Counted from the stretch's first letter, positions 29,040 to 37,404 are shown. The stretch: 64,000 bases of DNA from Mesorhizobium tamadayense (GCF_003863365.1 NZ_RQXT01000020.1:45619-109618), one strand, 5' to 3'. Notes: generated from the sequence alone by a model not told the origin. Numbers and translations are program-made.

Positions 29040-30005
29040 TCAAGCGCGTGAAATTGGCAATTTCGTCCCTGCGACAGCTCGTTCCGCCAGAACCGTCTGG
29101 CGGAAACGGAAACGCTTCGCCGGGCGCCCGCCTGTGTCCGACATCGTCTCGCCCGTCTCCTCGACCAAGTCCTGCTGTTCGATAAGCCGCCGGAAGTTCT
29201 GCTTATGCACGAGCCTGCCGGCCAGCGCTTCAACGGTGCGCTGCAATTGCAGCAGCGTGAATGTGGGCGGCATCAGTTCGAATACGACGGGGCGGTACTT
29301 GATCTTGGTTCGAAGCCTGGCGATCCCGGTCGCCAGAATGCGACGATGATCGGCAATCATCGACCGACCGGGAATGGACGGCCGATTGCCATTGTCCCAA
29401 CTGCGTGTGGCCTCGGCCACCAGCGCTGCTTCATAGAGCAGTTCGTATCGCTGCAGGACAAGCTCCTCGTTCCAGTGGCGATCATCGAAGCCAAAAGCGA
29501 TTGCCACGCGCTGCCAGCGATCGTGACGCATGTCTGGATCATCGGCTTCGCCGGCCCAAGCCTGCAGTCGGGGCATGAGGATATCAGGCAGGATGGACGG
29601 CACGCCCGCACGGTGATCTTCCCACGGAAAATAGTCGTACCAGCCCCGCCAGCCATGCGCGGCAGACCTTTCGGCATGCTCTTCCCGCGTCAGGCCAAGA
29701 TAACTGATCGAGATCTGCACGCGCTCGTCGCCGGTCCGGTCGCGGTCGGCAAAGGTATAAAGCTGCTCGATGTAGCCCAGCGGATGACCGGTCTGCCGCT
29801 CTACCCACGCCCGCAGACCCGACTGTAGGGAGCGATGGCCAAGCTCAAAAGGGCCAGATGGTAAAGCTTGAGCCTGCTCGATGGTCAGGACGCGTGGCTC
29901 ACCATTGGTTACCGCAATCACGACGGCGATCAGGTCTGCACTGACAGCCTGGCTCTGATTGGTTATTGCGGCGCGCTTCGTCGCCTGTATTGTCGTGTCT
30001 TGCAT
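29040..30005 (-). CDS. nadQ: NadQ/NrtR-type transcriptional regulator of NAD synthesis
   Basis: A 321-aa protein with a Nudix-like N-terminal domain (about residues 24-160: SADLIAVVIAVTNGEPRVLT, ERVQISISYLGLTREE) and a C-terminal winged helix (about 250-310: FTLLQLQRTVEALAG, NFRRLIEQQDLVEETGE, GGRPAKRFRFR). This is the architecture of NrtR and of NadQ, the alphaproteobacterial regulator found next to nadABC. It lies directly upstream of the two palindromes and nadABC, same strand. I see no copy of the operator in front of nadQ itself. Confidence 0.85.
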   Translation of the reverse strand: MQDTTIQATKRAAITNQSQAVSADLIAVVIAVTNGEPRVLTIEQAQALPSGPFELGHRSLQSGLRAWVERQTGHPLGYIEQLYTFADRDRTGDERVQISISYLGLTREEHAERSAAHGWRGWYDYFPWEDHRAGVPSILPDILMPRLQAWAGEADDPDMRHDRWQRVAIAFGFDDRHWNEELVLQRYELLYEAALVAEATRSWDNGNRPSIPGRSMIADHRRILATGIARLRTKIKYRPVVFELMPPTFTLLQLQRTVEALAGRLVHKQNFRRLIEQQDLVEETGETMSDTGGRPAKRFRFRQTVLAERAVAGTKLPISRA

Positions 30006-30390
30006 TGGGTTCGATGGAGTTCCGAAATCGTGGCGCCCAAGCGGGCTGAGCGAAGGTGTACTGCCGCACGCCGCCCGTCAACGCTCACCACGGAACGACG
30101 GGTGAGATCTCGATCTATCCGAAAGAGGATTTCGGACCAATCAAGTCACTGCGATTTGAGTCTGCACAACGACCGAGCTGCGCATAGCATGCTGATACTG
30201 GGGGTTGCTTCCGGGCGTTGGGACGTTAGATGGCAACCGGGTGCCTTTGGCCACCGATACCGTTTCCTCGACTCTCAACGGTCAGAGTAACGATCGCGGG
30301 GACGGCCACCAAGACGTGGCGCCCCTGGTATAAATCGGCTCTGCGCCACGGGATCGGATCGTCGCCTGAAGAACGGACAGTCTCGTTGAT
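30006..30390. other. Gap between nadQ and the small unknown gene cluster
   Basis: 385 bases without a supported gene. It should contain the nadQ promoter and the 3' end of the four-gene cluster upstream. No operator palindrome of the nadA type and no strong terminator was found. Confidence 0.5.
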
Positions 30391-30564
30391 CTAGTTCGTC
30401 TTCAATTGGCCAACGCGGTTTTCCGCGATCCAGCGCGCGGCGAGCACCAATGCGCCCATGCTGAAATCCTTGCCGTGCTTGGCCACCATTTCTTCCGACA
30501 GTTTGGCGAGCCTTTCGAAAAATTCATCCTTGCTGACATCTTCGGGCGTGGGTTCGGTCTGCAT
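30391..30564 (-). CDS. 57-aa helical acidic protein, function unknown
   Basis: Starts MQTEPTPEDVSKDEFFERLA, followed by KLSEEMVAKHGKDFSMGALV and LAARWIAENRVGQL. It is mainly helical with no signal or membrane segment. The start is set by an excellent ribosome site, GGGAGGAAG, five bases before this ATG; an ATG six codons earlier overlaps that site. It is the last gene of a four-gene minus-strand cluster divergent from the monooxygenase operon, 32 bases after the WD40-like gene. The second half (helix, then AARWIAEN) could bind a partner. No family recognised. Confidence 0.75.
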   Translation of the reverse strand: MQTEPTPEDVSKDEFFERLAKLSEEMVAKHGKDFSMGALVLAARWIAENRVGQLKTN

Positions 30565-30596
30565 TTCTTCCTCCCGTTTCATGCGGCCCGCACCCG

Positions 30597-31724
30597 CTAT
30601 TTGAACATCTGCGCGGGAAAAGTGACGATCGCGGCGGTGCCATCGACCGAACCTACCGCCAGGTGCCTTCCGTCGCCGGACCAGGCAAGCGCGGTGATGG
30701 CGTTGCCCAGAGGTCGGACGAGCAGTTCGTCGCGCGCGCCGATCTGGGAGATGGTGATCCGGCCATTGCCATAACCGGCCGCGATGAGATTCTTCTTCGG
30801 ATGTGCTGCCACCGTCTCGACCGGAACCAGCCCGGTGCGGCCCGTTTCCAGAGCGCCAGAGGCCTCGCCGTCAAGCGGCGGAGCGGTCATCGACCAGCCG
30901 GCGATCCGGTAGGCGCCGGATGCAAACAGCGCATTCTCCTGCAGACTCCAGGCCACCGCCCGCACCGGCGATGGAAATCCCGCGACGATACCGGTTCGGC
31001 CATCGGCCATGTTGGCCAAGACAAAGCCTCCAGTATCGAGCCCGCAAGCCAGCCAGGTGCCGTCACCGCTCCAGCGGATCGATATCGGATGCACCGTAAG
31101 CGGAATCTCGCGTATTGGGCCGGCGTCGCCTTCGGTGGTCCAAATCGACAGTCCATTCTCCCCGGCGCAGGCCAGGCGCCGCCCGCCCGGCGAGAAGGCA
31201 AGCGCGTCAATTGACGAAGGCACGCCGCGTCGCAATCTCACCGAATCGCCTCGGCCGCGCGAAAGAAAGACATCCTGCCCGTTGCTGACGGCTGTCAGCG
31301 CCGCTCGAGCGCTATGGTCGATGGCGGCCATCGGCCCGTCGATCTTGATCAGCGTCTCCATTACGTCGCCGCTCGCGGTGAGATGCGCCGCTTCGCCGGC
31401 GGCGGTCCCGACGAGGAAGCCGGACCGAAGGTAGCTGGTGAGCGGGACATCGCCGTCCCCCAAGACGGCGGTGGCGATCAGTGGCGCCGGTAACTTTTCC
31501 CTTGGTCGAATCGACGTCTGTCCGAGATCATTGCTTACCCTGATCCGCGACTCCGGCGGCTCCTGGTCTGCGGTCGCGGCTATGGTGACCGTTCCATCCA
31601 CGCAGGTGAAAGCGACAGTCGAGCCGTCGGCGCTAAAGCATAGATCAGCGATCGCCGACGGGCGACGCCAGCTGCGCGCCAGCAGGTCGAACAAGGTCAG
31701 GTTCTGTATCGCGTGCTGGTTCAT
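30597..31724 (-). CDS. WD40-like beta-propeller protein, function unknown
   Basis: A 375-aa protein with at least five WD40-like repeats. Examples: IADLCFSADGSTVAFTCVDG, IDALAFSPGGRRLACAGENG, ISIRWSGDGTWLACGLDTGG, VRAVAWSLQENALFASGAYR and ITALAWSGDGRHLAVGSVDG. No catalytic motif and no signal peptide, so probably a cytoplasmic scaffold. The ATG (MNQHAIQNLTLFDLLARSW) follows GAGGGA; a longer frame upstream is a shadow of the coiled-coil gene. The short helical N-terminus before the propeller may be a docking segment. Partners and process are unknown; context links it to the divergent monooxygenase locus. Confidence 0.85.
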   Translation of the reverse strand: MNQHAIQNLTLFDLLARSWRRPSAIADLCFSADGSTVAFTCVDGTVTIAATADQEPPESRIRVSNDLGQTSIRPREKLPAPLIATAVLGDGDVPLTSYLRSGFLVGTAAGEAAHLTASGDVMETLIKIDGPMAAIDHSARAALTAVSNGQDVFLSRGRGDSVRLRRGVPSSIDALAFSPGGRRLACAGENGLSIWTTEGDAGPIREIPLTVHPISIRWSGDGTWLACGLDTGGFVLANMADGRTGIVAGFPSPVRAVAWSLQENALFASGAYRIAGWSMTAPPLDGEASGALETGRTGLVPVETVAAHPKKNLIAAGYGNGRITISQIGARDELLVRPLGNAITALAWSGDGRHLAVGSVDGTAAIVTFPAQMFK

Positions 31725-31737
31725 GGCGGGTCCCTCG

Positions 31738-32064
31738 TCAGTTTCCATCCGTTGCCGCGATGCTGCAGTCGACGTCCTCGACGTCGCCTTCCGCGGCGAC
31801 GATGCGTTCCTCGCACGCCGCGTATGCGTGCATGGTTGCCTCGGCGCTCTCCTCCGCTTCATGCAAGTCCTGCACCAGTTGCGCGTTGGCGCCGCTCCTT
31901 GCGATTTCGAGCTCCAGGCGCAGCACATCCATCTCGATACCGGCGCGTTTCTGATTGAGCCGCAGCGCCTCGGCGGTGAGCGCGGAGACGTTGGCGATCA
32001 GATTGAGCCGGCGGGCGAGCAGCGCGTCACGCCTGGCGGTTGCCCCATCGGATCCTCCTGTCAT
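31738..32064 (-). CDS. 108-aa coiled-coil protein, function unknown
   Basis: A 108-aa almost wholly helical protein: RRLNLIANVSALTAEALRLN, MDVLRLELEIARSGANAQL, then DLHEAEESAEATMHAYAACE and an acidic tail. Heptad-like spacing of hydrophobic residues suggests a coiled coil. The ATG has GGGAG six bases upstream and overlaps the 158-aa gene stop as ATGA. The WD40-like gene starts 13 bases after its stop codon. It is likely a structural or adaptor partner of its neighbours. Confidence 0.78.
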   Translation of the reverse strand: MTGGSDGATARRDALLARRLNLIANVSALTAEALRLNQKRAGIEMDVLRLELEIARSGANAQLVQDLHEAEESAEATMHAYAACEERIVAAEGDVEDVDCSIAATDGN

Positions 32065-32537
32065 TTTTTGCTCCCAGCCAACGGTGCGGGCGGTTTTTCG
32101 AAAGCCGACAGCAATTCGGGCAATGTGCCGGCCTGCGAATGGAACTGCTTTTCAGCCGTTTCGATGTGGCTCTTGAGCTGATCCCAGATGTCGACGCGGA
32201 TCATCGAAGTCGTATCGCCGGTGAGGCGCTCGATCTCGTCGACGCGGAACTGGCGCGACAGCGAAACGCCGGAAAACACGAAGTCGCGCAACAGGATCGC
32301 ATGGTTTTCGATGAACAGATGGATCATCGGATGGGTTTCCGTAGTGACGCCACCGGCGGCAAGCTCAACCCGGATGAAGTCCTGGAAATGGCTCTGCAGG
32401 CGATACTGGCTCTCGCCCATGAAGCGCATGACAAAGACCAAGTCGCGGGGCATTAGCCTGACAAGATCGCCGGTGACGCCGTCGGCTTGGCTGGACATTG
32501 GCTCGGGCTGCCCCCGGCTGTCTTTGTCGTTCGCCAC
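32061..32537 (-). CDS. 158-aa soluble protein, function unknown
   Basis: Starts at a GTG with GGAGAGAG six bases upstream; an ATG 13 codons later and a TTG 15 codons earlier are alternatives. It reads VRLMPRDLVFVMRFMGESQY, SHFQDFIRVELAAGG, HPMIHLFIENHAILLRDFVF and WDQLKSHIETAEKQFHSQAG. The mix of hydrophobic and charged stretches suggests an alpha/helical soluble fold with no signal peptide and no cysteine. First gene of the four-gene cluster, facing the control region of the monooxygenase operon. No family recognised. Confidence 0.78.
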   Translation of the reverse strand: MANDKDSRGQPEPMSSQADGVTGDLVRLMPRDLVFVMRFMGESQYRLQSHFQDFIRVELAAGGVTTETHPMIHLFIENHAILLRDFVFSGVSLSRQFRVDEIERLTGDTTSMIRVDIWDQLKSHIETAEKQFHSQAGTLPELLSAFEKPPAPLAGSKK

Positions 32538-32665
32538 GGTCTCTCTCCAGTACGAGGCCCTTCTGTGAGCCGTCGCCGTCAAATAGTATATAAAGGAGTA
32601 GAATTGAACAGATGGGGCGTGATTTTCAAATTTGCTGCGAGCGCTAACTAAGTATATTGCAATGC

Positions 32666-32722
32666 GATCGTACGTTAAATATTACATACGATCTTTACAA
32701 CTGTAAAAGAACGTTACAGTTG
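32666..32722. promoter_or_regulatory. Cluster of inverted repeats, candidate activator binding sites
   Basis: GATCGTA (32666-32672) pairs with TACGATC (32687-32693). CAACTGTAA (32698-32706) pairs with TTACAGTTG (32714-32722) around a 7-base spacer. TTTACA-AC-TGTAAA overlaps the latter. TTACA/TGTAA half-sites recur four times. They lie about 95-150 bases upstream of the predicted sigma-54 start, the normal distance for enhancer sites of an AcoR/MimR-type activator such as the one encoded at 43575-45650. Confidence 0.6.
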
Positions 32723-32791
32723 ATCTCCGCTCCATCTGTCGAAAGCGCAGCGATTTTGTTTTTAGCGCCAGCCAAAAGCGTCATTCTCGAG

Positions 32792-32809
32792 TTGGCACGG
32801 CGCTTGCTT
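32792..32809 (+). promoter_or_regulatory. Sigma-54 (-24/-12) promoter of the monooxygenase operon
   Basis: TTGGCACGGCGCTTGCTT matches the RpoN consensus TGGCAC-N5-TTGCW exactly, with the invariant GG and GC ten bases apart. Transcription should start about 12 bases after the GC, near 32818, giving a leader of about 290 bases. The operon's convergent regulator has a sigma-54 interaction domain, which supports this call. Confidence 0.88.
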
Positions 32810-32830
32810 CGTACATTTCCATAAGAAGCC

Positions 32831-32851
32831 CACCGCGCTTTTGACGCGGTG
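32831..32851 (+). other. Stem-loop at the 5' end of the monooxygenase leader
   Basis: CACCGCG (32831-32837) and CGCGGTG (32845-32851) pair perfectly around a 7-base loop. The hairpin begins about 13 bases after the predicted transcription start. It could protect the 5' end of the mRNA; no T-run follows directly, so it is not a terminator. Confidence 0.5.
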
Positions 32852-33105
32852 CCAAAAGAACGAAGGAACGGAGGAAGCAGGGGACCAGTCACGTCCGCTT
32901 CGATACGCCCACGCACATGCGGTTGGCGCCGAAGATCCCTGCCAGACGCCTCTAAAACCTTTGCCGCGATCCACTTGAATGGCCGGACCATGAGTCGCGC
33001 CTGAACGCGCAACCCTTTGTCGTGCCGTTCGCACTTTCACATGCGGCGCGTGCGTCGCTTCATGCCGGGGTCAAGGGATCTGCGGCTCAAACCTGGTGGA
33101 GGCTT

Positions 33106-34779
33106 ATGACCATGACGTCTCTGACGCTCAACAAGATTACCTCGCAACGCGGAATCTCCGTCGGCGAGGCGACCAAGAAGATTGCCGATCTCGGCTGGAA
33201 TCCTTCCTACGTCCAGGAAGCGATGACGTTTCCGACGGACTACAAGATCAACAAGACGCCGCGCGACCCGATGAAGCAGGTCCTGCGGTCCTATTTCCCC
33301 ATGCAGGAAGAGAAGGACAACCGCGTCTACGGCGCGCTCGATGCGGCATTGCGCGGCGACATGTTCCGCAACGTTGAACCGCGCTGGGTCGAGTGGATGA
33401 AGCTCTTCCTGGCCATCATTCCTTTCCCGGAAATCTCCGCAGCTCGCTCGATGGCGATGGTCGCTCGCATCGCGCCCGGCGAGGAACTCCGGACCGGCTT
33501 CACCATGCAGATGATCGACGAGTTTCGTCACTCGACGATCCAGATGAATTTGAAGAAATGGTACATGGAGAACTACATCGATCCGGCCGGCTTCGACATC
33601 ACCGAGGAAGCCTTCGGAAAATGCTATGCCACGACCATCGGCCGGCAGTTCGCGGAAGGCTTCATCACCGGCGACACGATGACCGCCGCTTGCATGTACC
33701 TGACCGTGGTCGCCGAGACCGCCTTCACCAATACGCTGTTCGTCGCCATGCCATCGGAAGCCGCCCGCAACGGCGACTATGCGCTGCCCACCGTCTTCCT
33801 GTCGGTGCAGTCGGACGAGAGCCGGCATATCGGCAACGGCCATTCGCTGCTGATGGCGGCGCTCAAGGAGCCGGAAAATCACCTCTTGCTCGAGCGGGAC
33901 CTGCGATACGCCTTCTGGCAGAACCATGCGATCGTCGACGCCGCCATCGGCACCTTCATCGAATACGGCACCACCAACCGCGACAAGAACAAGGAGTCCT
34001 ACGCGGAAATGTGGCACCGTTGGATCTACGAGGACTACTACCGCACCTACATGCTGCCGCTCGAGAAATACGGCATCAAGGTCCATCACGACGACGTCCA
34101 GGCGGCCTGGGAACGCATTACCAAGAAGAATTACGTCCACAAGGTCGGACAGTTCTTCGCGGTCGGCTGGCCGGTCAACTTCTGGCGCATCGAAGCCCAG
34201 ACCGGCAAGGACTTCGAGTGGTTCGAACACAAATATCCGGGCTGGTATGCCGAGTTCGGCGACTTCTGGAAATGGTACGCCAAGCTCAGCCACAAAGGCG
34301 AGAAGGTGCTGCTGTTCAACAGCGACGTCGGTTACGTCTATCCGCACCGCTGCTGGTCCTGCCTCGTTCCCTGCCTGATCCGTGAGGATATGGTTGTCGG
34401 CGAGATCGATGGCCAGCTCCATACCTTCGCCCACGAGCTCGACAAGTGGACCGCAACGGTCGCCTTCGCCGACGAGTATCAAGGCCGTCCGACGCCCGCG
34501 ATGGGCCGCTTCAGCGGCAAGCGCGAGTGGGAGACGCTCTATGACGGCTGGGATCTGGCCGATGCGATCAAGGACCTGAACTTCGTCCGCTCCGACGGCA
34601 AGACGCTCGTCCCGCAGCCGCATATGCGCTTCGACGACAAGGAGATGTGGACGCTGGACGACGTGCGCGGCAACAAGCTCGGGTCGCCGCTCAACGCGCT
34701 GCGTGCCATGTCGCCCACGGACCGTGAGAAGCACCTGGCGGAATACCGGGCCGGCTTCACGATCAATCCCTGCAACTGA
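33106..34779 (+). CDS. mimA: Soluble di-iron monooxygenase hydroxylase, alpha (large) subunit, propane/acetone type
   Basis: A 557-aa oxygenase component. Both di-iron E-x-x-H motifs are present: MIDEFRHSTIQ and SVQSDESRHIGNG, with preceding Glu residues in the same four-helix bundle. Other family segments: RSYFPMQEEKDNRVYGALDA, IIPFPEISAARSM, ETAFTNTLFVAMP, YVYPHRCWSCLVPCLIRED. It resembles MimA and PrmA, and the two cannot be separated by eye. The ATG follows GGAGG by five bases; the second ATG (M3) is an alternative. First gene of the operon behind a sigma-54 promoter. The likely role is hydroxylation of a small alkane, ketone or phenol with the proteins encoded next. Confidence 0.94.
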   Translation: MTMTSLTLNKITSQRGISVGEATKKIADLGWNPSYVQEAMTFPTDYKINKTPRDPMKQVLRSYFPMQEEKDNRVYGALDAALRGDMFRNVEPRWVEWMKLFLAIIPFPEISAARSMAMVARIAPGEELRTGFTMQMIDEFRHSTIQMNLKKWYMENYIDPAGFDITEEAFGKCYATTIGRQFAEGFITGDTMTAACMYLTVVAETAFTNTLFVAMPSEAARNGDYALPTVFLSVQSDESRHIGNGHSLLMAALKEPENHLLLERDLRYAFWQNHAIVDAAIGTFIEYGTTNRDKNKESYAEMWHRWIYEDYYRTYMLPLEKYGIKVHHDDVQAAWERITKKNYVHKVGQFFAVGWPVNFWRIEAQTGKDFEWFEHKYPGWYAEFGDFWKWYAKLSHKGEKVLLFNSDVGYVYPHRCWSCLVPCLIREDMVVGEIDGQLHTFAHELDKWTATVAFADEYQGRPTPAMGRFSGKREWETLYDGWDLADAIKDLNFVRSDGKTLVPQPHMRFDDKEMWTLDDVRGNKLGSPLNALRAMSPTDREKHLAEYRAGFTINPCN

Positions 34780-34787
34780 TCAGGCCA

Positions 34788-34814
34788 AAGGGGGCGGGTT
34801 CGTCCCGCCCCCTT
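34788..34814 (+). terminator. Strong hairpin between alpha-subunit and reductase genes
   Basis: AAGGGGGCGGG (34788-34798) and CCCGCCCCCTT (34804-34814) form a perfect 11-base-pair stem with a TTCGT loop, followed by CCTTTC. It lies eight bases after the alpha-subunit stop. It probably causes partial termination or protects the 3' end of the upstream message, giving more hydroxylase than reductase. Confidence 0.7.
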
Positions 34815-34833
34815 CCTTTCACTGGAGGTCCGT

Positions 34834-35895
34834 ATGTCGGAAACCCACACGGTCAGGCTCAGCCCGGTCGGCGTCGAATTCGATGTCGAAAATGGCGAAA
34901 CGGTGCTCAACGCCGCCTTCCGCCAGGGCATCGCGCTCCCGCACGGTTGCAAGGAAGGGCAATGCTCCGCCTGCAAAAGCGTGTTGCTCGAAGGCGAAGT
35001 CGACATGCTCAAATACTCCACCTTCGCACTGAACGACATGGAGAAGGAGAGCGGCCACGTCCTTTTGTGCCGCTGCATCGCCTACTCCGATCTGGAAGTC
35101 GAGCTTCTCAACTACGACGAGGAGATTTTGGCGAAAGCGATCGCCGTGAAGACGTTCAAGGGCCGGATTGCTCGGATCGAGCATCTGACCCACGACATTC
35201 GCGGCATCGAGATCGAACTCGGCTCGCCGATAAAGTTCTGGGCGGGGCAATATGTCGACATCACGGTTACCACGCAAAAAGGGGAGACGATTACGCGCTC
35301 GTTCTCCATGGCAAATACGCCGGACCAAACCCAAAAACTCTCCTTCATCATCAAAAAATACCCTGAGGGAAAGTTCTCCGGAGAACTCGATTCTGGAGGA
35401 ATCAAAGTCGGAGCCGAGGTCACCGTCGTCGGACCCTACGGAACCTGTTTCCGCCGGGACGAACGGCAAGGACCCCTGATCCTCGTCGGGGCCGGATCGG
35501 GCATGTCACCGATCTGGTCGATCCTCAACGACCATCTGAAGAGCGGCGAGAAACGTCAGGTCTATTTCTTCTACGGTGCCCGCACCCGCAACGACCTGTT
35601 CTATCTCGACAGGATCGCCGAACTGGTCGGCCAGCATTCGGAAGTCACATTCATTCCCGTGCTATCGCACGCGACTGATGACGCCGAATGGCAAGGCGAG
35701 CGCGGCTTCGTACACCAGAGTGTCGACGCCAAGCTCAAGCAACTGGCGGTGGACGGGCAGGGCGATGTCCATGCCTGCGGCCCGCCGCCGATGATCGATG
35801 CGCTTCAGCCGGTTCTGTTCATGAACGGGTTCGAGACGGAGCGGATCTTCTTCGACAAGTTCACCACATCGGCAGGTGCGACACCGGCCCACTGA
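34834..35895 (+). CDS. mimB: Monooxygenase NADH reductase component
   Basis: A 353-aa iron-sulfur flavoprotein delivering electrons to the di-iron site. The N-terminal ferredoxin domain has the [2Fe-2S] ligands C-x4-C-x2-C in HGCKEGQCSACKS and the fourth in HVLLCRCIAYS. The FAD domain has FWAGQYVDIT and TRSFSMANTP. The NAD domain has LVGAGSGMSPIWSIL and ends HACGPPPMIDAL. The ATG follows CTGGAGG. Order alpha-reductase-beta-coupling is that of mimABCD/prmABCD. Confidence 0.95.
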   Translation: MSETHTVRLSPVGVEFDVENGETVLNAAFRQGIALPHGCKEGQCSACKSVLLEGEVDMLKYSTFALNDMEKESGHVLLCRCIAYSDLEVELLNYDEEILAKAIAVKTFKGRIARIEHLTHDIRGIEIELGSPIKFWAGQYVDITVTTQKGETITRSFSMANTPDQTQKLSFIIKKYPEGKFSGELDSGGIKVGAEVTVVGPYGTCFRRDERQGPLILVGAGSGMSPIWSILNDHLKSGEKRQVYFFYGARTRNDLFYLDRIAELVGQHSEVTFIPVLSHATDDAEWQGERGFVHQSVDAKLKQLAVDGQGDVHACGPPPMIDALQPVLFMNGFETERIFFDKFTTSAGATPAH

Positions 35896-35945
35896 GAGGG
35901 CGGCCACGCAACTGTAACCACAACTGCAACAAGGGAGTGAAGACT

Positions 35946-37004
35946 ATGCCAGCTACCTCGAGTTCAGTCGGATCCGGAGCCGCCGGCGCGGCGATCTTCG
36001 CCGACTCTGACAGCCGGAAGTACCGGTATTTCGACCCGAAGGGCCAACGTGCCACCCACTATGAGGACATGACGGTCGACGTGCAGCCCGACCCCGAGCG
36101 TTACCTGATCCAGGACTGGATCATCTCCTTCGCCGACGGCAAGGGCGCTTATGTCAAGCAGAACACCGCCGCGCAGAGTTCCAACTGGCATGCCTTCCGC
36201 GCCCCCGATCAGGAATGGGAGCGCACGCATTACCAGCGCCAGTCGAAGATCGAGACGATGGTGCAGAGCGTCATCAACAATGCCCGCAAGTCCGGCGCAC
36301 CGAAGACCTTCGACAAGGCCTGGGTCAAGATCCTTCAGACGCAGCTCGGCGCGTGGAAACATGCCGAATTCGGGCTCGGCACCTCGCTGATGCAGGCGCA
36401 GCGCTACGGCTACACCCAGATGATCAACAACGCGACGTTGACCAACTCGTCCTACAAGCTGCGGCTTGCACAGGACATCACGCTCTACCTTGCCGAGATC
36501 GGCATGGACCTTCCCGGCTGGGACGACGAACTCGGCAAGAAGACCTGGCTCGAAGACAAGAACTGGCAAGGCACGCGCGAAGCGGTCGAAACCATCATGG
36601 GCGCGGCCGACTACCTCGAACAGTATTTCGCCATCAACATTGTTTTCGAGCCGCTGGTCGGCGAAGCATTCCGCTCCGGCTTCCTGATGCAGATCGCGGC
36701 CGCCAATCATGACTTCATCACGCCTGCAGTGATTTCGGCAGCCGAGGCCGACTACGAGCGCAACCTCGCCAACACGATCGACCTCATGCACCTGCTCGCC
36801 AACGACGAGAAACACGGCGCGGCGAACAAGAAGCTCTTCCAGGGCTGGGTCAAGAAACACGGCGCGCTCGCCGACAAGGCAGCCGTCGGCCTGCAGCCTA
36901 TCTGGTCGATGCCGCATTCCAAGCCAGTCGCGTTCGCGGACGTTCGCGCCAAATCCGAGGAACGGATTGGCCAGATCCTCGGCGAACTCGGCCTCAAGCG
37001 CTGA
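35946..37004 (+). CDS. mimC: Soluble di-iron monooxygenase hydroxylase, beta (small) subunit
   Basis: A 352-aa protein of the ferritin-like small hydroxylase subunit family, without iron ligands but structurally paired with the alpha subunit. Visible: RKYRYFDPKGQRATHYEDMT near the N-terminus, WHAFRAPDQEWERTHYQRQS, LGTSLMQAQRYGYTQMI and IVFEPLVGEAFRSGFLMQI. AAGGGAGTGAAG precedes the ATG. The gene lies 50 bases after the reductase gene. Confidence 0.93.
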   Translation: MPATSSSVGSGAAGAAIFADSDSRKYRYFDPKGQRATHYEDMTVDVQPDPERYLIQDWIISFADGKGAYVKQNTAAQSSNWHAFRAPDQEWERTHYQRQSKIETMVQSVINNARKSGAPKTFDKAWVKILQTQLGAWKHAEFGLGTSLMQAQRYGYTQMINNATLTNSSYKLRLAQDITLYLAEIGMDLPGWDDELGKKTWLEDKNWQGTREAVETIMGAADYLEQYFAINIVFEPLVGEAFRSGFLMQIAAANHDFITPAVISAAEADYERNLANTIDLMHLLANDEKHGAANKKLFQGWVKKHGALADKAAVGLQPIWSMPHSKPVAFADVRAKSEERIGQILGELGLKR

Positions 37005-37020
37005 CACAGGGAGAAATGTC

Positions 37021-37392
37021 ATGTCACTAGCAGCACGCGACGCAACGCATTCCAACATCTTCAAGGAGATGAAGGACATCACCTTCGAGCAGACGATTTC
37101 GCATCAGTGCGGAGTCACCATGAATGACTCGGTCGAGGCCAGGGCTATCGCCGAATTCATGGGCCAGAAGCCGGGGGTGACTATCACCTATCAGCCGGCG
37201 CTGATCCGTATCGACGGCGACGGCAAGCTGATCTTCAAGATGGACGCGATCGGTGAATATCTCGGCCGCGAGATTTCAGCCGAGACCTTCGAGGTCAACA
37301 CCTCCACCCACTACGGCCGCATGGTTCGCGTCGACGACAACACCGTGATCCTGTTCGGCAACATGGACGAGATGTTCGAATACATCGAATAG
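37021..37392 (+). CDS. mimD: Monooxygenase coupling/effector protein
   Basis: A 123-aa MmoB/DmpM-family protein that binds the hydroxylase and gates oxygen and substrate access. Recognisable parts: CGVTMNDSVEARAIAEFMGQ, VTITYQPALIRIDGDGKLIF and the end TVILFGNMDEMFEYIE. No cofactor motif, as expected. The ATG at 37021 has GGGAG eight bases upstream. A long palindromic hairpin follows the stop. Confidence 0.93.
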   Translation: MSLAARDATHSNIFKEMKDITFEQTISHQCGVTMNDSVEARAIAEFMGQKPGVTITYQPALIRIDGDGKLIFKMDAIGEYLGREISAETFEVNTSTHYGRMVRVDDNTVILFGNMDEMFEYIE

Positions 37393-37404
37393 CCGCCAAA
37401 AAAA

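Larger units (their letters stand above)
32538..33105. other. Shared control region between the unknown cluster and the monooxygenase operon
   Basis: 568 bases without a supported gene. The left part (32580-32725) is distinctly AT-rich and holds the inverted repeats described separately; the middle has the sigma-54 promoter; the right part is a leader of about 290 bases before the first monooxygenase gene. An open frame extends the monooxygenase gene upstream to 33022 but lacks a ribosome site and family similarity. Confidence 0.7.

Noticed and set aside
30391..32537. Gas-vesicle cluster interpretation of the four unknown genes
   Set aside because: No GvpA-like or GvpF/L/N/K-like protein is encoded; the coiled coil alone is not evidence.
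33037..34734. A 565-codon open frame antisense to the monooxygenase alpha subunit
   Set aside because: It mirrors the codon pattern of a high-GC gene; its protein is rich in Arg, Asp, His and Val with no domain, and the other strand encodes a clear hydroxylase.
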